Shown here: positions 51,574-60,750 of the stretch, piece by piece
Layout of the letters: every line of letters begins with the position of its first letter
Numbering within the stretch: position 1 is the stretch's first letter
Assembly (NCBI GenBank): GCA_001436895.1
Contig: JQAY01000011.1
Coordinates: 19,664-83,663 of the forward strand
Direction: 5' to 3'
Origin: Weissella confusa
GTDB lineage: Bacteria; Bacillota; Bacilli; Lactobacillales; Lactobacillaceae
Length of the DNA: 64,000 nucleotides
Position numbers and translations under genes: made by a program
Notes under the pieces: generated by a model
Database searches by the model: none
What the model was told of the DNA's origin: nothing
The model's input: the letters and a program-made list of their open reading frames with translations, nothing else

Positions 51574-52359
51574 ATGGCAGCTCTATTTCGTCGTGAATTA
51601 ACCCCTGTGCAGGTGGTGAAAAAGTCGCGTGAGGATCGATTCTCAGCACGCGAAATTATTGACGGTATCTTCACTGATTTCTTTGAACTACACGGTGATC
51701 GTTTTGCTGGTGATGACGCGAGTGTCATCGGTGGCCTAGCGAACCTTGATGGTAAGCCAGTGACGGTGATTGCCATCGACAAGGGAACCGATATCAAAGA
51801 CAAGTTGGCAAAGCGCAACGGGTCTCCTGAGCCGTACGGTTATCGTAAGGCTACCCGTTTGATGGACCAAGCGGCTAAGTTTGGTCGTCCTATCATCACC
51901 TTTATCAACACGCCAGGTGCTTTTCCTGGTAAGTCAGCTGAAGACCAAGGACAAGGTGAGGCCATCGCCCAAAGTATTCTGCAAAGTATGACGTACCCAG
52001 TACCGATGATTGCCATTGTGTACGGTGAAGGTGGGTCAGGGGGCGCGTTGGCCCTAGCGACATCTGACCAAGTTTGGATGTTCCAAAATGCAACGTATTC
52101 CATTCTCTCTCCGGAAGGATTTGCAGCTATTTTGTGGAAAGATGCCAAGCGCAGTGCTGAAGCAGCCGAATTGATGGGCTTGACGCCAAATGATCTCTTA
52201 GCGAACGAGATTATTGACTACATCGTCCCAGAGAGTCGCTCACATGCACGTGTCTTCAATTTGGTTCGTGCCAAGTTGCAAGATGAGATTTCAAAGTTGC
52301 AAACACTTGCACCTGACGAACTTGTTAAGCAACGTCGCGCACGTTTCCGAGCATTTTAA
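51574..52359 (+). CDS. accA: acetyl-CoA carboxylase carboxyltransferase alpha subunit
   Basis: The 261-residue subunit, on the short side for AccA but usual in lactobacilli, has RGSPEP-like NGSPEPYGYRKA, INTPGAFPG and the GEGGSGGALAL motif of the carboxyltransferase active site. It pairs with AccD in an alpha2beta2 complex. ATG 51574 abuts the accD stop; the ribosome site GGAGG lies in the end of accD (51562-51566). Last gene of the FASII operon, followed by a strong terminator. Confidence 0.96.
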   Translation: MAALFRRELTPVQVVKKSREDRFSAREIIDGIFTDFFELHGDRFAGDDASVIGGLANLDGKPVTVIAIDKGTDIKDKLAKRNGSPEPYGYRKATRLMDQAAKFGRPIITFINTPGAFPGKSAEDQGQGEAIAQSILQSMTYPVPMIAIVYGEGGSGGALALATSDQVWMFQNATYSILSPEGFAAILWKDAKRSAEAAELMGLTPNDLLANEIIDYIVPESRSHARVFNLVRAKLQDEISKLQTLAPDELVKQRRARFRAF

Positions 52360-52382
52360 ACAATTGCAATTATTCAATATCG

Positions 52383-52415
52383 AACGCCAGATAGTTACTA
52401 TCTGGCGTTTTTTTG
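52383..52415 (+). terminator. Terminator of the fab operon
   Basis: AACGCCAGATAG pairs perfectly with CTATCTGGCGTT around TTA, followed by a seven-T run. Confidence 0.93.
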
Positions 52416-52457
52416 TGGGGTTAAGTAAAATGAAGGTGAATAGACGGGGGATGAATC

Positions 52458-53156
52458 ATGGATCGAATTACAGAACAAAAACGCCAAGCTGGTGAGTATG
52501 CAGCTTCGCTAATCACAGATGGCATGATAGTTGGTCTGGGGACTGGCTCAACCGTTAAGTTCTTCATTGAAAAATTAGCGGAGCGAATTAACCGCGAAGG
52601 ATTGGATATTGTTGGGGTAACCACATCACGCCAAACATCATCACTAGCAAAGGGTTGGGGAATCAAACTTAAGTCAGTTGACGAAGTGCCCGCAATCGAT
52701 TTGACCATCGACGGAGCTGATGAAGTAGATGCCAATTTGGATGGTATCAAAGGTGGTGGTGCCGCATTGCTCTTCGAAAAGATTGTCGCGCTAAATTCCA
52801 AGCGTAATATCTGGATTGTTGATCAAAGTAAGTATCACGACCAATTAGGCCAATTTCCATTGCCGGTTGAAGTGGTGCCGTATGGTAGTCACCAACTCTT
52901 GAAGCGGTTTGAGGCCGCTGATATGGCGCCAACATTTCGCCGTTTGCCAGATGGCCAACGTTTGACAACGGACGCGGGCAACTACATCATCGATTTGCAT
53001 CTTGAAGTCATCGAACATCCACAGGCATTAGCTTATTATTTGGAGCAAACCATCGGCGTCGTAGAACACGGCTTGTTTTTGAACGTTGCGGATGCCGTCA
53101 TTATCGGTGGTGAAAAGTTAGTCATCATCGAACGTGAAAATGTTGAAAATCACTGA
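52458..53156 (+). CDS. rpiA: ribose-5-phosphate isomerase A
   Basis: This 232-residue enzyme interconverts ribose-5-phosphate and ribulose-5-phosphate in the pentose phosphate/phosphoketolase pathway. The motifs GLGTGSTVKFF (phosphate loop), DGADEVD and KGGGAALLFEKI (catalytic Lys/Glu region) are present. ATG 52458 follows GGGGGATG. A TAAAAT -10-like hexamer lies just before. It is monocistronic. Pentose handling is central to heterofermentative metabolism, which fits the presumed host. Confidence 0.95.
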   Translation: MDRITEQKRQAGEYAASLITDGMIVGLGTGSTVKFFIEKLAERINREGLDIVGVTTSRQTSSLAKGWGIKLKSVDEVPAIDLTIDGADEVDANLDGIKGGGAALLFEKIVALNSKRNIWIVDQSKYHDQLGQFPLPVEVVPYGSHQLLKRFEAADMAPTFRRLPDGQRLTTDAGNYIIDLHLEVIEHPQALAYYLEQTIGVVEHGLFLNVADAVIIGGEKLVIIERENVENH

Positions 53157-53192
53157 TTTTACACATAATTTTCAAATTCACAAAATAGCGTA

Positions 53193-53201
53193 TGGTATAA
53201 T
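53193..53201 (+). promoter_or_regulatory. Phosphohexomutase promoter (extended -10)
   Basis: TGG-TATAAT (53193-53201), without a well-placed -35. Confidence 0.6.
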
Positions 53202-53253
53202 AATGAGCATTAGTAGTAAGTTCGGGGACTTATTAAAAGGAGAATAAAGACTT

Positions 53254-54978
53254 ATGACTTGGCAAGAAAATTACCAAATTTGGGCAGATCGTACTGATTT
53301 GCCACAAAACTTGCAAGACGATATGAAGAAGTTGGCAGCTGACGAAAAGGCTGCTGAAGACGCATTCTACCAACCACTTTCATTCGGAACGGCTGGTATG
53401 CGTGGCCTTTTGGGTGCTGGAATCAACCGTATGAACATCTTTACGGTTCGTCAAGCAACTGAAGGTTTGGCGCGTTTGATGGATTCATTGGACGACGCTG
53501 TTAAGGGACGTGGTGTTGCAATCTCTTACGATTCACGTCACTTCTCACCAGAATTTGCAATCGAATCTGCTAAGGTTTTGGGAGCGCACGGCATCAAGGC
53601 TTATGTCTTTGAGACGTTGCGTCCAACGCCTGAGTTGTCATTCACGGTTCGCCACTTGAACGCCTACGCAGGTATCATGATTACGGCATCACACAACCCT
53701 AAGGAATACAACGGTTACAAGATTTACGGTGAAGATGGTGGTCAAATGCCACCTAAGGAATCAGACATCATCACAGCCTCAATTCGCGAAGCTGACATGT
53801 TCGAAGTGCCAGTTAAGGACGAAGCTGAGTTGGTCGAAGCTGGCTTGTTGGTTAAGATTGGCAAGGATGTCGACGACGCTTACTTGGCTGAAGTAAAGAC
53901 AGTTACGGTTAACCAAGAGTTGATCGACACCGTTGGTAAGGACATGAAGTTGGTGTATTCACCATTGCACGGAACGGGTGCTTTGATTGCTGGTCAAGCA
54001 TTGAAGAACGCTGGTTTTGAAAACGTGACGATTGTGCCTGAGCAAGCTGAGCCAAATGGTGACTTCCCAACGGTTAAGTTGCCAAACCCTGAAGATCCAG
54101 AAGCTTTGGCAATGGGAATTGCTTTGGCCAAGGAGCAAGGGGCTGACGTTGTTATTGCGGTTGACCCAGATGCTGACCGTATGGGAACGGCGGTTCGCCA
54201 ACCATCAGGTGAGTACCAATTGTTGACGGGTAACCAAATCGGTGCCGTTTTGTTGAACTACTTGTTGACGGCTAAGAAGGCTGCCGGCACTTTGCCAGCA
54301 AACGGTGCGTTGGTTAAGTCAATCGTGTCATCAGAATTCGCAGCAGATATTGCTAAGAGCTTTGGTGTTGAGACAATTAACGTTTTGACTGGATTTAAGT
54401 ACATTGCGGAGCAAATCCAACACTTCGAAGACACGAACGAGCACACATTCTTGTTCGGATTTGAAGAGTCATACGGTTACTTGGTAAAGTCATTTGCCCG
54501 CGACAAGGACTCAGTTCAAGCAACGGTTTTGTTGGCCGAAGTAGCAGCTTACTACAAGTCATTGGGTAAGACGTTGTACGACGGTTTGCAAGAATTGTTC
54601 GAGCAATACGGTTACTTTGTTGAAAACACGAAGTCATTGACGTTTGCTGGTATCGACGGTGCTGACAAGATTGCATCATTGATGAACAAGTTCCGCGCTG
54701 AGACGCCGGCTGAATTTGGTGGTGTTAAGGTTGCCAAGGTTGAAGACTTCTCATTGCAAACGGAGACGGACACAGCTACGGGTGCCGTAACGCCAATGAC
54801 GTTGCCAAAGGCAAACGTGGTGAAGTACTGGTTGGCTGACGGTTCATGGGTAGCCGTTCGTCCTTCAGGAACTGAGCCAAAGATTAAGTTCTACGTTGGA
54901 ACAAAGGGTGCTACGGCACAAGCTGCTGATGAAGAGTTGGCTGCTATCCAAGCAACGATTGCAACTTATGTAGACTAA
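53254..54978 (+). CDS. pgm: phosphoglucomutase/phosphomannomutase
   Basis: The 574-residue alpha-D-phosphohexomutase interconverts hexose-1- and hexose-6-phosphates. The phosphoserine lies in TASHNPKEYNGYK, the metal loop is DPDADRMGT, the sugar loop GFEESYGYL and the phosphate-binding loop RPSGTEPKIKFY. The long form is the PgcA/ManB-like type of Gram-positives, supplying glucose-1-phosphate for polysaccharide and teichoic acid precursors. ATG 53254 is 11 bases after AAAAGGAG. Strong codon bias suggests high expression. Single gene with its own promoter and terminator. Confidence 0.95.
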   Translation: MTWQENYQIWADRTDLPQNLQDDMKKLAADEKAAEDAFYQPLSFGTAGMRGLLGAGINRMNIFTVRQATEGLARLMDSLDDAVKGRGVAISYDSRHFSPEFAIESAKVLGAHGIKAYVFETLRPTPELSFTVRHLNAYAGIMITASHNPKEYNGYKIYGEDGGQMPPKESDIITASIREADMFEVPVKDEAELVEAGLLVKIGKDVDDAYLAEVKTVTVNQELIDTVGKDMKLVYSPLHGTGALIAGQALKNAGFENVTIVPEQAEPNGDFPTVKLPNPEDPEALAMGIALAKEQGADVVIAVDPDADRMGTAVRQPSGEYQLLTGNQIGAVLLNYLLTAKKAAGTLPANGALVKSIVSSEFAADIAKSFGVETINVLTGFKYIAEQIQHFEDTNEHTFLFGFEESYGYLVKSFARDKDSVQATVLLAEVAAYYKSLGKTLYDGLQELFEQYGYFVENTKSLTFAGIDGADKIASLMNKFRAETPAEFGGVKVAKVEDFSLQTETDTATGAVTPMTLPKANVVKYWLADGSWVAVRPSGTEPKIKFYVGTKGATAQAADEELAAIQATIATYVD

Positions 54979-54989
54979 TAATAATGATT

Positions 54990-55025
54990 GACCGCTACAA
55001 CTCATCGGGTTGTGGCGGTCTTTTT
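54990..55025 (+). terminator. Intrinsic terminator after pgm
   Basis: GACCGCTACAAC pairs with GTTGTGGCGGTC around a seven-base loop, followed by five T. Confidence 0.88.
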
Positions 55026-55088
55026 CATAGTGGGCGTGATTTCATCATGATATGATAACGGTATATATAAGAGATGAGGTGACGGCTG

Positions 55089-55409
55089 ATGACGATGAAA
55101 GCAGCTAAGAAGTTAGCCGACGGTATGCGCGGGGGTAAAAAGCTGATTTTTACTGAACAAGCATTCGATGACTATCAATATTTTTTGACGCAAGATCCAA
55201 AGACAACGAAAAAGATAAACAAGCTTCTGAAGGAAGTCTTCCGCACGCCGTTTGAAGGGACAGGTAAGCCTGAACTGCAAGCAGGCCTTGATGGTGGTTG
55301 GTCACGACGCATTGATAGCGCGAACCGCATGATTTATTTCCCTGAAAGTAATGGGGATGTGACGATTGCCCAACTTCGCTACCACTACATGAAGTCAATG
55401 ACGTCTTGA
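55089..55409 (+). CDS. YoeB/Txe-type toxin without adjacent antitoxin
   Basis: This 106-residue protein matches the YoeB/Txe family of ribosome-dependent mRNA endonucleases: FTEQAFDDYQYFLTQD, KINKLLKEVFRTPFEGTGKPE, WSRRIDSANRMIYF and the C-terminal YHYMK. The catalytic Glu, Arg, His and Tyr positions are retained. It is longer than usual by about 18 N-terminal residues (MTMKAAKKLADGMRGGKK). No YefM-like antitoxin precedes it: only 63 bases lie between the pgm terminator and this gene. ATG 55089 follows GAGGTGAC. A serine hydrolase gene follows 13 bases later in the same unit. Confidence 0.85.
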   Translation: MTMKAAKKLADGMRGGKKLIFTEQAFDDYQYFLTQDPKTTKKINKLLKEVFRTPFEGTGKPELQAGLDGGWSRRIDSANRMIYFPESNGDVTIAQLRYHYMKSMTS

Positions 55410-55422
55410 GGAGATATTGAAA

Positions 55423-56457
55423 ATGGAAGAATTAATTGAACGCCTAGAAAATATCGCCCAAAAGATGGTCGATGACGGCCGTTTGTTCGGGGCGACAGTT
55501 GGCGTGGTGAATTTCAAGAACCAAAAGGAAATCGCCTCAGTTGGACAAGTCGGCACGGGTGAATTTGCAGACGATATTTTGTCAGTGAACCACATTTATG
55601 ACTTAGCGAGTTTGACCAAGCTCTATACGACAATGCGTTATTTGCAATTATTCAAGTCAGAAACAGTAACGCCCGAAACGACGGTACAATCAATTTTGCC
55701 AACTTTTGGCAACGCTGACATTACGCTTGGTCAATTGCTTTGGCACAATTCTGGTTTGCCAAGTAGCGTGCGTAAGGTGCCTGAATTGACGCGTGAGATG
55801 CTCGAAGAAGATTTGATGATTGGCGACACAATCAACGAACCTGGTACAGTGACGAAGTATTCTGATGTCGGCTTCATGGTGTTGGGTAAAGTACTTGAAG
55901 CGCTTGATGATATGCCACTAGCACTTGATGTGACGGCGAATGTGTTGGCATCCAAGAACTTAACTAACTCAGGGTATCGCGTTGCTGATAAGGGCCGTTT
56001 TGATGCGCCACTTGACCGTTTCGTGCCAACTGAAGACGTACCATTCCGTGGTGGCGTCTTGCAAGGTGAGGTTGATGATTTTAAGGCACACTTGCTTGGT
56101 GGTGCTGGTGGACACGCTGGCATGTTTGCGACAGCTGAAGATGCTTTGTCATTCGTGCATGAATGGTTGATGCCGGATGAAGATTTGCCAGCTGATATGC
56201 ACGCTTATCTTAAGGACAACCAGGCCGGGATTCGCACGTTTGGTTGGCACTACTGGACGTATGGTGGGGAAGATAACCCGGTTGTGGTCACGGATTGGTT
56301 GTACCAAACGGGCTTCACGGGCACGATTATGGCAGTGAATTACCGTACAATGCAGGGGATGGTCGTTTTGACGAACCGAGTACACCCAACGCGTAATAAC
56401 ACGAGCTGGCTAAAAGACCGCTATGAATTTATGCAAGCTTTCTTTGCCCAAATTTGA
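55423..56457 (+). CDS. serine hydrolase, beta-lactamase/PBP4* family
   Basis: A 344-residue class C beta-lactamase-like protein. It has the SxxK motif in DLASLTKLYTT (near residue 65), a Tyr motif YSDVGF in place of YxN, and a late GGAGGHAGMFAT segment where the third motif region lies. No signal peptide is visible, so it is probably cytosolic, as are many esterase or peptidase members in lactobacilli; antibiotic hydrolysis should not be assumed. ATG 55423 follows GAGGAGA (55408-55414); the TTG at 55417 is too close. It is co-transcribed with the YoeB-like gene. Confidence 0.88.
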   Translation: MEELIERLENIAQKMVDDGRLFGATVGVVNFKNQKEIASVGQVGTGEFADDILSVNHIYDLASLTKLYTTMRYLQLFKSETVTPETTVQSILPTFGNADITLGQLLWHNSGLPSSVRKVPELTREMLEEDLMIGDTINEPGTVTKYSDVGFMVLGKVLEALDDMPLALDVTANVLASKNLTNSGYRVADKGRFDAPLDRFVPTEDVPFRGGVLQGEVDDFKAHLLGGAGGHAGMFATAEDALSFVHEWLMPDEDLPADMHAYLKDNQAGIRTFGWHYWTYGGEDNPVVVTDWLYQTGFTGTIMAVNYRTMQGMVVLTNRVHPTRNNTSWLKDRYEFMQAFFAQI

Positions 56458-56543
56458 TTTACCTGATATACCAACTTATTTCTGGTAAAATGAAATTAGC
56501 ATTAAAATATGTCATAAAAACAATTTAATAGGGGGCAACATAC

Positions 56544-57113
56544 ATGACAATTATCATTATTATCGCGGTTGTAGTCGTGATTGGTTTGATTTGGATCAGC
56601 ATCTACAACGGCTTGGTTAAGGCGCGTATGCACACACAAGAGGCTTGGAGCCAAATCGATGTGCAATTGAAGCGTCGTAACGATTTGATTCCGAACTTGT
56701 TGGAAACGGTTAAGGGTTATGCCAAGTTCGAACAAGGTACGCTGGAGAAGGTTGTGTCATTGCGTAACGCTTTGACGCAAGTGCCATCTGGCGACCACCA
56801 ACAAGCCATGGAAATTTCTGACCAATTGACGACGAGCTTGAAGTCAGTCTTTGCGGTTGCCGAAGCTTACCCAGACTTGAAGGCATCAGCCCAATACAAC
56901 AAGTTGATGGATGAGTTGACGAACACGGAAAACAAGATTGCATACTCACGTCAATTGTTCAACACAACGACAGCGAACTACAACGCCAAGTTGCAAACTT
57001 TCCCAACGAACATCATCGCTGGGATTCACCACTTCCAACCAAGCGAATTCTTGGAGACGCCTGAAGAAGAGAAGCAGGTTGTTAAGGTTTCATTTGACGA
57101 TCAAGGAATGTAA
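56544..57113 (+). CDS. lemA: LemA family protein
   Basis: The 189-residue protein has an N-terminal membrane helix ([21 protein letters not shown]) and a helical domain with the family pattern [24 protein letters not shown]...[14 protein letters not shown]. It ends [21 protein letters not shown]. LemA is regularly encoded next to htpX, as here. Its role is unknown but linked to membrane-protein quality control. ATG 56544 follows AGGGGGCAA. htpX starts 17 bases after its stop. Confidence 0.94.
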   Translation: MTIIIIIAVVVVIGLIWISIYNGLVKARMHTQEAWSQIDVQLKRRNDLIPNLLETVKGYAKFEQGTLEKVVSLRNALTQVPSGDHQQAMEISDQLTTSLKSVFAVAEAYPDLKASAQYNKLMDELTNTENKIAYSRQLFNTTTANYNAKLQTFPTNIIAGIHHFQPSEFLETPEEEKQVVKVSFDDQGM

Positions 57114-57130
57114 TCGAGGTTTAAACGCAG

Positions 57131-58024
57131 ATGTTATTTGACCAAATTGCCAAAAACAAGCGTAAAACAGTGATGCTTTTCTTTGGATTCTTCCTATTTA
57201 TGGGGGTTGTCGGAGCTGCATTGGGAACTTTCCTGATGAATGGGCACTGGCAACAGGGAATCGTGATTGCCTTCGTGGTCGGCTTGGTTTATACGGTTTA
57301 CATGGTTGGGCAATCGACTGACGTTGTCATGTCAATGAACCATGCCCGTGAAATCAAGAGCGCTGATGAGGCGCCTGATTTGTGGCACATCGTTGAAGAC
57401 ATGGCGATGGTGGCGCAAGTGCCGATGCCACGTGTCTTTATCATCAATGATCCGAGTCCGAATGCGTTTGCGACAGGAAACAATCCAGAACACGCAGCGG
57501 TTGCAGCCACTACGGGTATCTTGCAACGTTTGAACCGTGAAGAACTTGAGGGTGTCATGGCTCACGAGATGACCCACGTTCGTAACTACGACATCCGTTT
57601 GCAAACGATTGCTGTGGCGATGACGTCTGCAATTGCGTTGCTAGCCAACCTAGGAACGCACTTCTGGTACTTTGGTGGTAACCGTAGTCGTGATCGTGAA
57701 GGTGGCGGTAACGCAATCGGCATGATTGTGTCATTGCTTGTCCTGATGTTGGCACCATTGGCTGCCACGTTGGTGCAATTGGCGATTTCACGTAACCGTG
57801 AGTATTTGGCTGACGCTGGGGCGGTTGAATTGACGCGTAATCCACAAGGGTTGATTAATGCCCTTACGAAGATTTCGCAAAGTGAGCCGATGTCAGAAGC
57901 CAACGTTTCACCAGAAAGTTCAGCATTGTATATCGCGAACCCATTAAAGGGGGATAAGATGGCGAACTTGTTTGCCACGCACCCACCAATGGAAAAGCGT
58001 ATCGAAGCTTTACGCAATATGTAA
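57131..58024 (+). CDS. htpX: membrane zinc metalloprotease HtpX
   Basis: This 297-residue M48 protease has four membrane helices (about 15-35, 38-58, 160-180 and 195-220) and the zinc motif HEMTHVRN. A third ligand is expected in [16 protein letters not shown] (Glu). It degrades misfolded membrane proteins, in a process shared with FtsH in characterised bacteria. The ribosome site is CGAGG, eleven bases before ATG 57131. It forms an operon with lemA, ended by a strong terminator. Confidence 0.95.
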   Translation: MLFDQIAKNKRKTVMLFFGFFLFMGVVGAALGTFLMNGHWQQGIVIAFVVGLVYTVYMVGQSTDVVMSMNHAREIKSADEAPDLWHIVEDMAMVAQVPMPRVFIINDPSPNAFATGNNPEHAAVAATTGILQRLNREELEGVMAHEMTHVRNYDIRLQTIAVAMTSAIALLANLGTHFWYFGGNRSRDREGGGNAIGMIVSLLVLMLAPLAATLVQLAISRNREYLADAGAVELTRNPQGLINALTKISQSEPMSEANVSPESSALYIANPLKGDKMANLFATHPPMEKRIEALRNM

Positions 58025-58028
58025 AACA

Positions 58029-58070
58029 CAACACCCGCGTCGTGCAAAACTGCATGACGCGGGTGTTTTT
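58029..58070 (+). terminator. Intrinsic terminator after htpX
   Basis: AACACCCGCGTC pairs with GACGCGGGTGTT, with an inner TGCA/TGCA pairing, followed by five T. Confidence 0.92.
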
Positions 58071-58169
58071 GTCAAAACTCTCACGGGCATCTCATGAAAC
58101 TTACAATTTAACTGTGTTACAATGGACAGGTAACATGGTCGTCGAAAAGGCCAACAAAAGGAGATTAAG

Positions 58170-59537
58170 ATGAAAAAGAAAGCGCCAGTGGTGAAGAACC
58201 AAGAATTTGACGCAACGGTCATCGATTTAACGTACGAAGGTAACGGAGTCGTTAAGGTTGATGATTTCCCAATTTTCGTCCCAAATGCTGTTCCGGGTGA
58301 AGAAATCCGTGTCGGCATTACGAAGGTTGCTGGAACGTACGCATTCGGACGTGTTGTGAAGACGTTGAAGGAATCAGAGGACCGCAACAAGGATGTTGAC
58401 GTCGCAACGTTGACGACAGGAATTGCACCTTTGGCTCACTTGAAGTACGATGCACAATTGCGTTTCAAGCAAAACCAAATCCAGGAATTGTTCAAGAAGC
58501 AACACGTTGATGTTGAAGTTTCTGAGACACTTGGTATGGAGAACCCAACTGGGTACCGTAACAAGGCGCAAATTCCTACGCGTGAATTGCGTGGTGAATT
58601 GACGACTGGATTCTTCCGTCGTGGTTCACACAACTTGATGCCAATTGAGGATTTCTACATTCAAGATCCTGAAATTGACAAGGCTATCGTGGTTATCCGT
58701 GATATTTTGCGTAAGTACCACATTCCAGCCTACAACGAATTTGAGCACACTGGTGTTATCCGTAACATTATGGTGCGCCGCGGTTACTACAGCCACGAAA
58801 TGATGGTTGTTTTGGTAACACGTTCAAAGAAGTTGCCAGGCGCAGAGATGATTGTTGAAGAAATTCGCGAAGCTTTGCCTGAAGTTAAGTCAATCATTCA
58901 AAACGTTAACCAAGAAAAGACAAACGTTATCTTGGGCGAGAAGAACAACACCCTTTGGGGAAAGAATGTCATCACGGACACGTTGTTCGGTAAGAAGTTT
59001 GCCATCGGACCAAACTCATTCTACCAAGTTAACCCACAAACGACGGAAACGTTGTACCAATTGGCTGCTGACAAGGCTGGCTTGAATGGTGATGAAGAAG
59101 TTATCGACGCCTACTCAGGTATCGGAACGATTTCATTGACGATTGCTGACCGCGTTAAGTCTGTCTTGGGTGTCGAAATCGTACCTGGTGCCGTTGACGA
59201 CGCCAAGCGTAACGCCGACATCAACGGTGTGACGAATGCCAAGTTCGAATTGGGTAAGGCCGAAGAGAAGATGGTTGAGTGGCACGATGCTGGTATGCGA
59301 CCAGACGTCATCTTCGTTGATCCTCCTCGTAAGGGATTGACGCCAGAATTGATCGACGCCGCAACTGGTATGGAACCAGAAAAGTTCGTGTACATTAGCT
59401 GCAACCCTGCAACTTTGGCACGTGACACGGTTCAAATTTTGGAGAACGGTTACCACATTGAGGGACCTGTTCAACCAATCGACCAATTCCCACAAACGAC
59501 GCACATTGAATCAATCACTGTGTTCGTTAAGGACTAA
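58170..59537 (+). CDS. rlmCD: 23S rRNA (uracil-5-)-methyltransferase, RlmCD/TrmA-RumA family
   Basis: The 455-residue SAM-dependent enzyme makes 5-methyluridine in 23S rRNA. It has an N-terminal TRAM domain (about 10-68), a central domain and a C-terminal methyltransferase domain: DAYSGIGTISL SAM loop, DPPRKGL, and the catalytic Cys in YISCNPATLARD. The iron-sulphur Cys cluster of RumA is absent: the equivalent stretch reads GIAPLAHLKY. In streptococci one such enzyme (RlmCD) modifies two sites, which is the reason for the name. ATG 58170 follows AAAGGAGAT. Single gene. Confidence 0.9.
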   Translation: MKKKAPVVKNQEFDATVIDLTYEGNGVVKVDDFPIFVPNAVPGEEIRVGITKVAGTYAFGRVVKTLKESEDRNKDVDVATLTTGIAPLAHLKYDAQLRFKQNQIQELFKKQHVDVEVSETLGMENPTGYRNKAQIPTRELRGELTTGFFRRGSHNLMPIEDFYIQDPEIDKAIVVIRDILRKYHIPAYNEFEHTGVIRNIMVRRGYYSHEMMVVLVTRSKKLPGAEMIVEEIREALPEVKSIIQNVNQEKTNVILGEKNNTLWGKNVITDTLFGKKFAIGPNSFYQVNPQTTETLYQLAADKAGLNGDEEVIDAYSGIGTISLTIADRVKSVLGVEIVPGAVDDAKRNADINGVTNAKFELGKAEEKMVEWHDAGMRPDVIFVDPPRKGLTPELIDAATGMEPEKFVYISCNPATLARDTVQILENGYHIEGPVQPIDQFPQTTHIESITVFVKD

Positions 59538-59567
59538 TCACTAAAAAATTAAATCGATAACCCGAAG

Positions 59568-59605
59568 AAGCTCGCCGACTGTTTAACTGTTTGGTGGGCT
59601 TTTTT
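59568..59605 (+). terminator. Intrinsic terminator after rlmCD
   Basis: AAGCTCGCC pairs with GGTGGGCTT (two wobbles), followed by a T-run. Confidence 0.82.
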
Positions 59606-59617
59606 GGTGGTGCAAGG

Positions 59618-59648
59618 TATAATAAAAGTATTATTGAAAGCGCTTTTA
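59618..59648 (+). promoter_or_regulatory. -10 element and cre site of the Gfo/Idh gene
   Basis: TATAAT (59618-59623) without a clear -35 is followed by TTGAAAGCGCTTTTA (59634-59648), a cre-like 15-mer matching the consensus at 14 of 15 positions. It lies downstream of the -10, where CcpA would act as a roadblock. Confidence 0.6.
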
Positions 59649-59667
59649 GGAAACGAGGGATATGGAA

Positions 59668-60660
59668 ATGACACTAAAGTTAGGTGTAATTGGTACAAAC
59701 TGGATTACCAAGATGCTGGTTGAGGCCGCACATGAATCTAATGACTATGAACTAGCAGCCGTATACTCACGCCGTGCTGAAACTGGGGCAGCCTTTGCCG
59801 CTGATTTCGGGGATGTCCCTGTGTTTACTGATTTGGCAGATTTCTACAACAGTGGTATCGAAGTGGTTTACATCGCTTCACCAAACAGCCTACACTATGA
59901 CCAAGTTGTACAAGCTATCGAACACGAGTTACACGTGATTGTTGAAAAGTCAGCCTTTTCAAACACGAAGGAGTACGAAGCGGTGTATTCATTGCTTCGT
60001 GAGCACCCAAATGTGCGTTTGTTTGAGGCTGCACGCCACATTCACCAACCAAACTTTAAGGCAATTGCGAAGAAGATTGGTGAAATGGACCACATTTCTG
60101 GTGCGACACTGGTCTATGAGAAGTACTCTTCACGCTTTGATGCGTACTTGGCGGGTGAGGAGCCAAACGTGTTGACGCGTGAGTTTAGTGCCGGTGCGTT
60201 GACCGACTTGGGTGTTTATCCACTTTATGCAGCGATTGCCTTGTTCGGTATGCCGAAGGAAAGCCACTACTTCGCAACGCCATTGCGTAATGGGGCTGAT
60301 GGTCGTGGTATCGCTATTTTGCGTTATGCTGACTTTGATGTGACAGTGCAGTTCGGTAAGGGTGCTAACAGCTATTTGACGTCTGAAATTCTTGGGTTGC
60401 GTGACACTATTGTCATCGACAACATTGCAGAGTTGCATGAAGTCACGTACAAGGATGGTCAAGGCAACGACACAGTCTTGAGCGAAGAATTCCCTGGTAA
60501 CCCAATGGTGGCTGAAATGAGCGTCTTCGCGAAGATTATCAATGATCCAGTTGCTAACGATGAAGAATACCGTCAATTGTTGACATTGAGCCAACGCGTT
60601 AACATTGTGATGACAAACTTGCGTCAAGACGCAGGAATTGTTTTCCCAGCTGATAAGTAA
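59668..60660 (+). CDS. Gfo/Idh/MocA family oxidoreductase
   Basis: The 330-residue NAD(P)-dependent oxidoreductase has an N-terminal Rossmann fold (LGVIGTNWITKMLVEAA) and the conserved segment VYIASPNSLHYDQ. The family Lys-Pro-type segment appears as HVIVEKSAFSN (EKS rather than EKP), and a C-terminal alpha/beta substrate domain follows. The substrate is not deducible; sugars or inositol-like compounds are typical. ATG 59668 is preferred over 59662 because GAGGGA (59655-59660) is then seven bases away. The cre-like site in its leader suggests repression by preferred sugars. Confidence 0.9.
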   Translation: MTLKLGVIGTNWITKMLVEAAHESNDYELAAVYSRRAETGAAFAADFGDVPVFTDLADFYNSGIEVVYIASPNSLHYDQVVQAIEHELHVIVEKSAFSNTKEYEAVYSLLREHPNVRLFEAARHIHQPNFKAIAKKIGEMDHISGATLVYEKYSSRFDAYLAGEEPNVLTREFSAGALTDLGVYPLYAAIALFGMPKESHYFATPLRNGADGRGIAILRYADFDVTVQFGKGANSYLTSEILGLRDTIVIDNIAELHEVTYKDGQGNDTVLSEEFPGNPMVAEMSVFAKIINDPVANDEEYRQLLTLSQRVNIVMTNLRQDAGIVFPADK

Positions 60661-60674
60661 AATGAACGAATGAT

Positions 60675-60705
60675 AAGCGTCGCACGTTTTGTGGGGCGCT
60701 TTTCT
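60675..60705 (+). terminator. Intrinsic terminator
   Basis: AAGCGTCGCAC pairs with GTGGGGCGCTT with one mismatch, followed by TTTCT. Confidence 0.7.
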
Positions 60706-60750
60706 GTTACAATTAGAAAGACAATGAAAGAAATTGAATGAGGATAGAAA

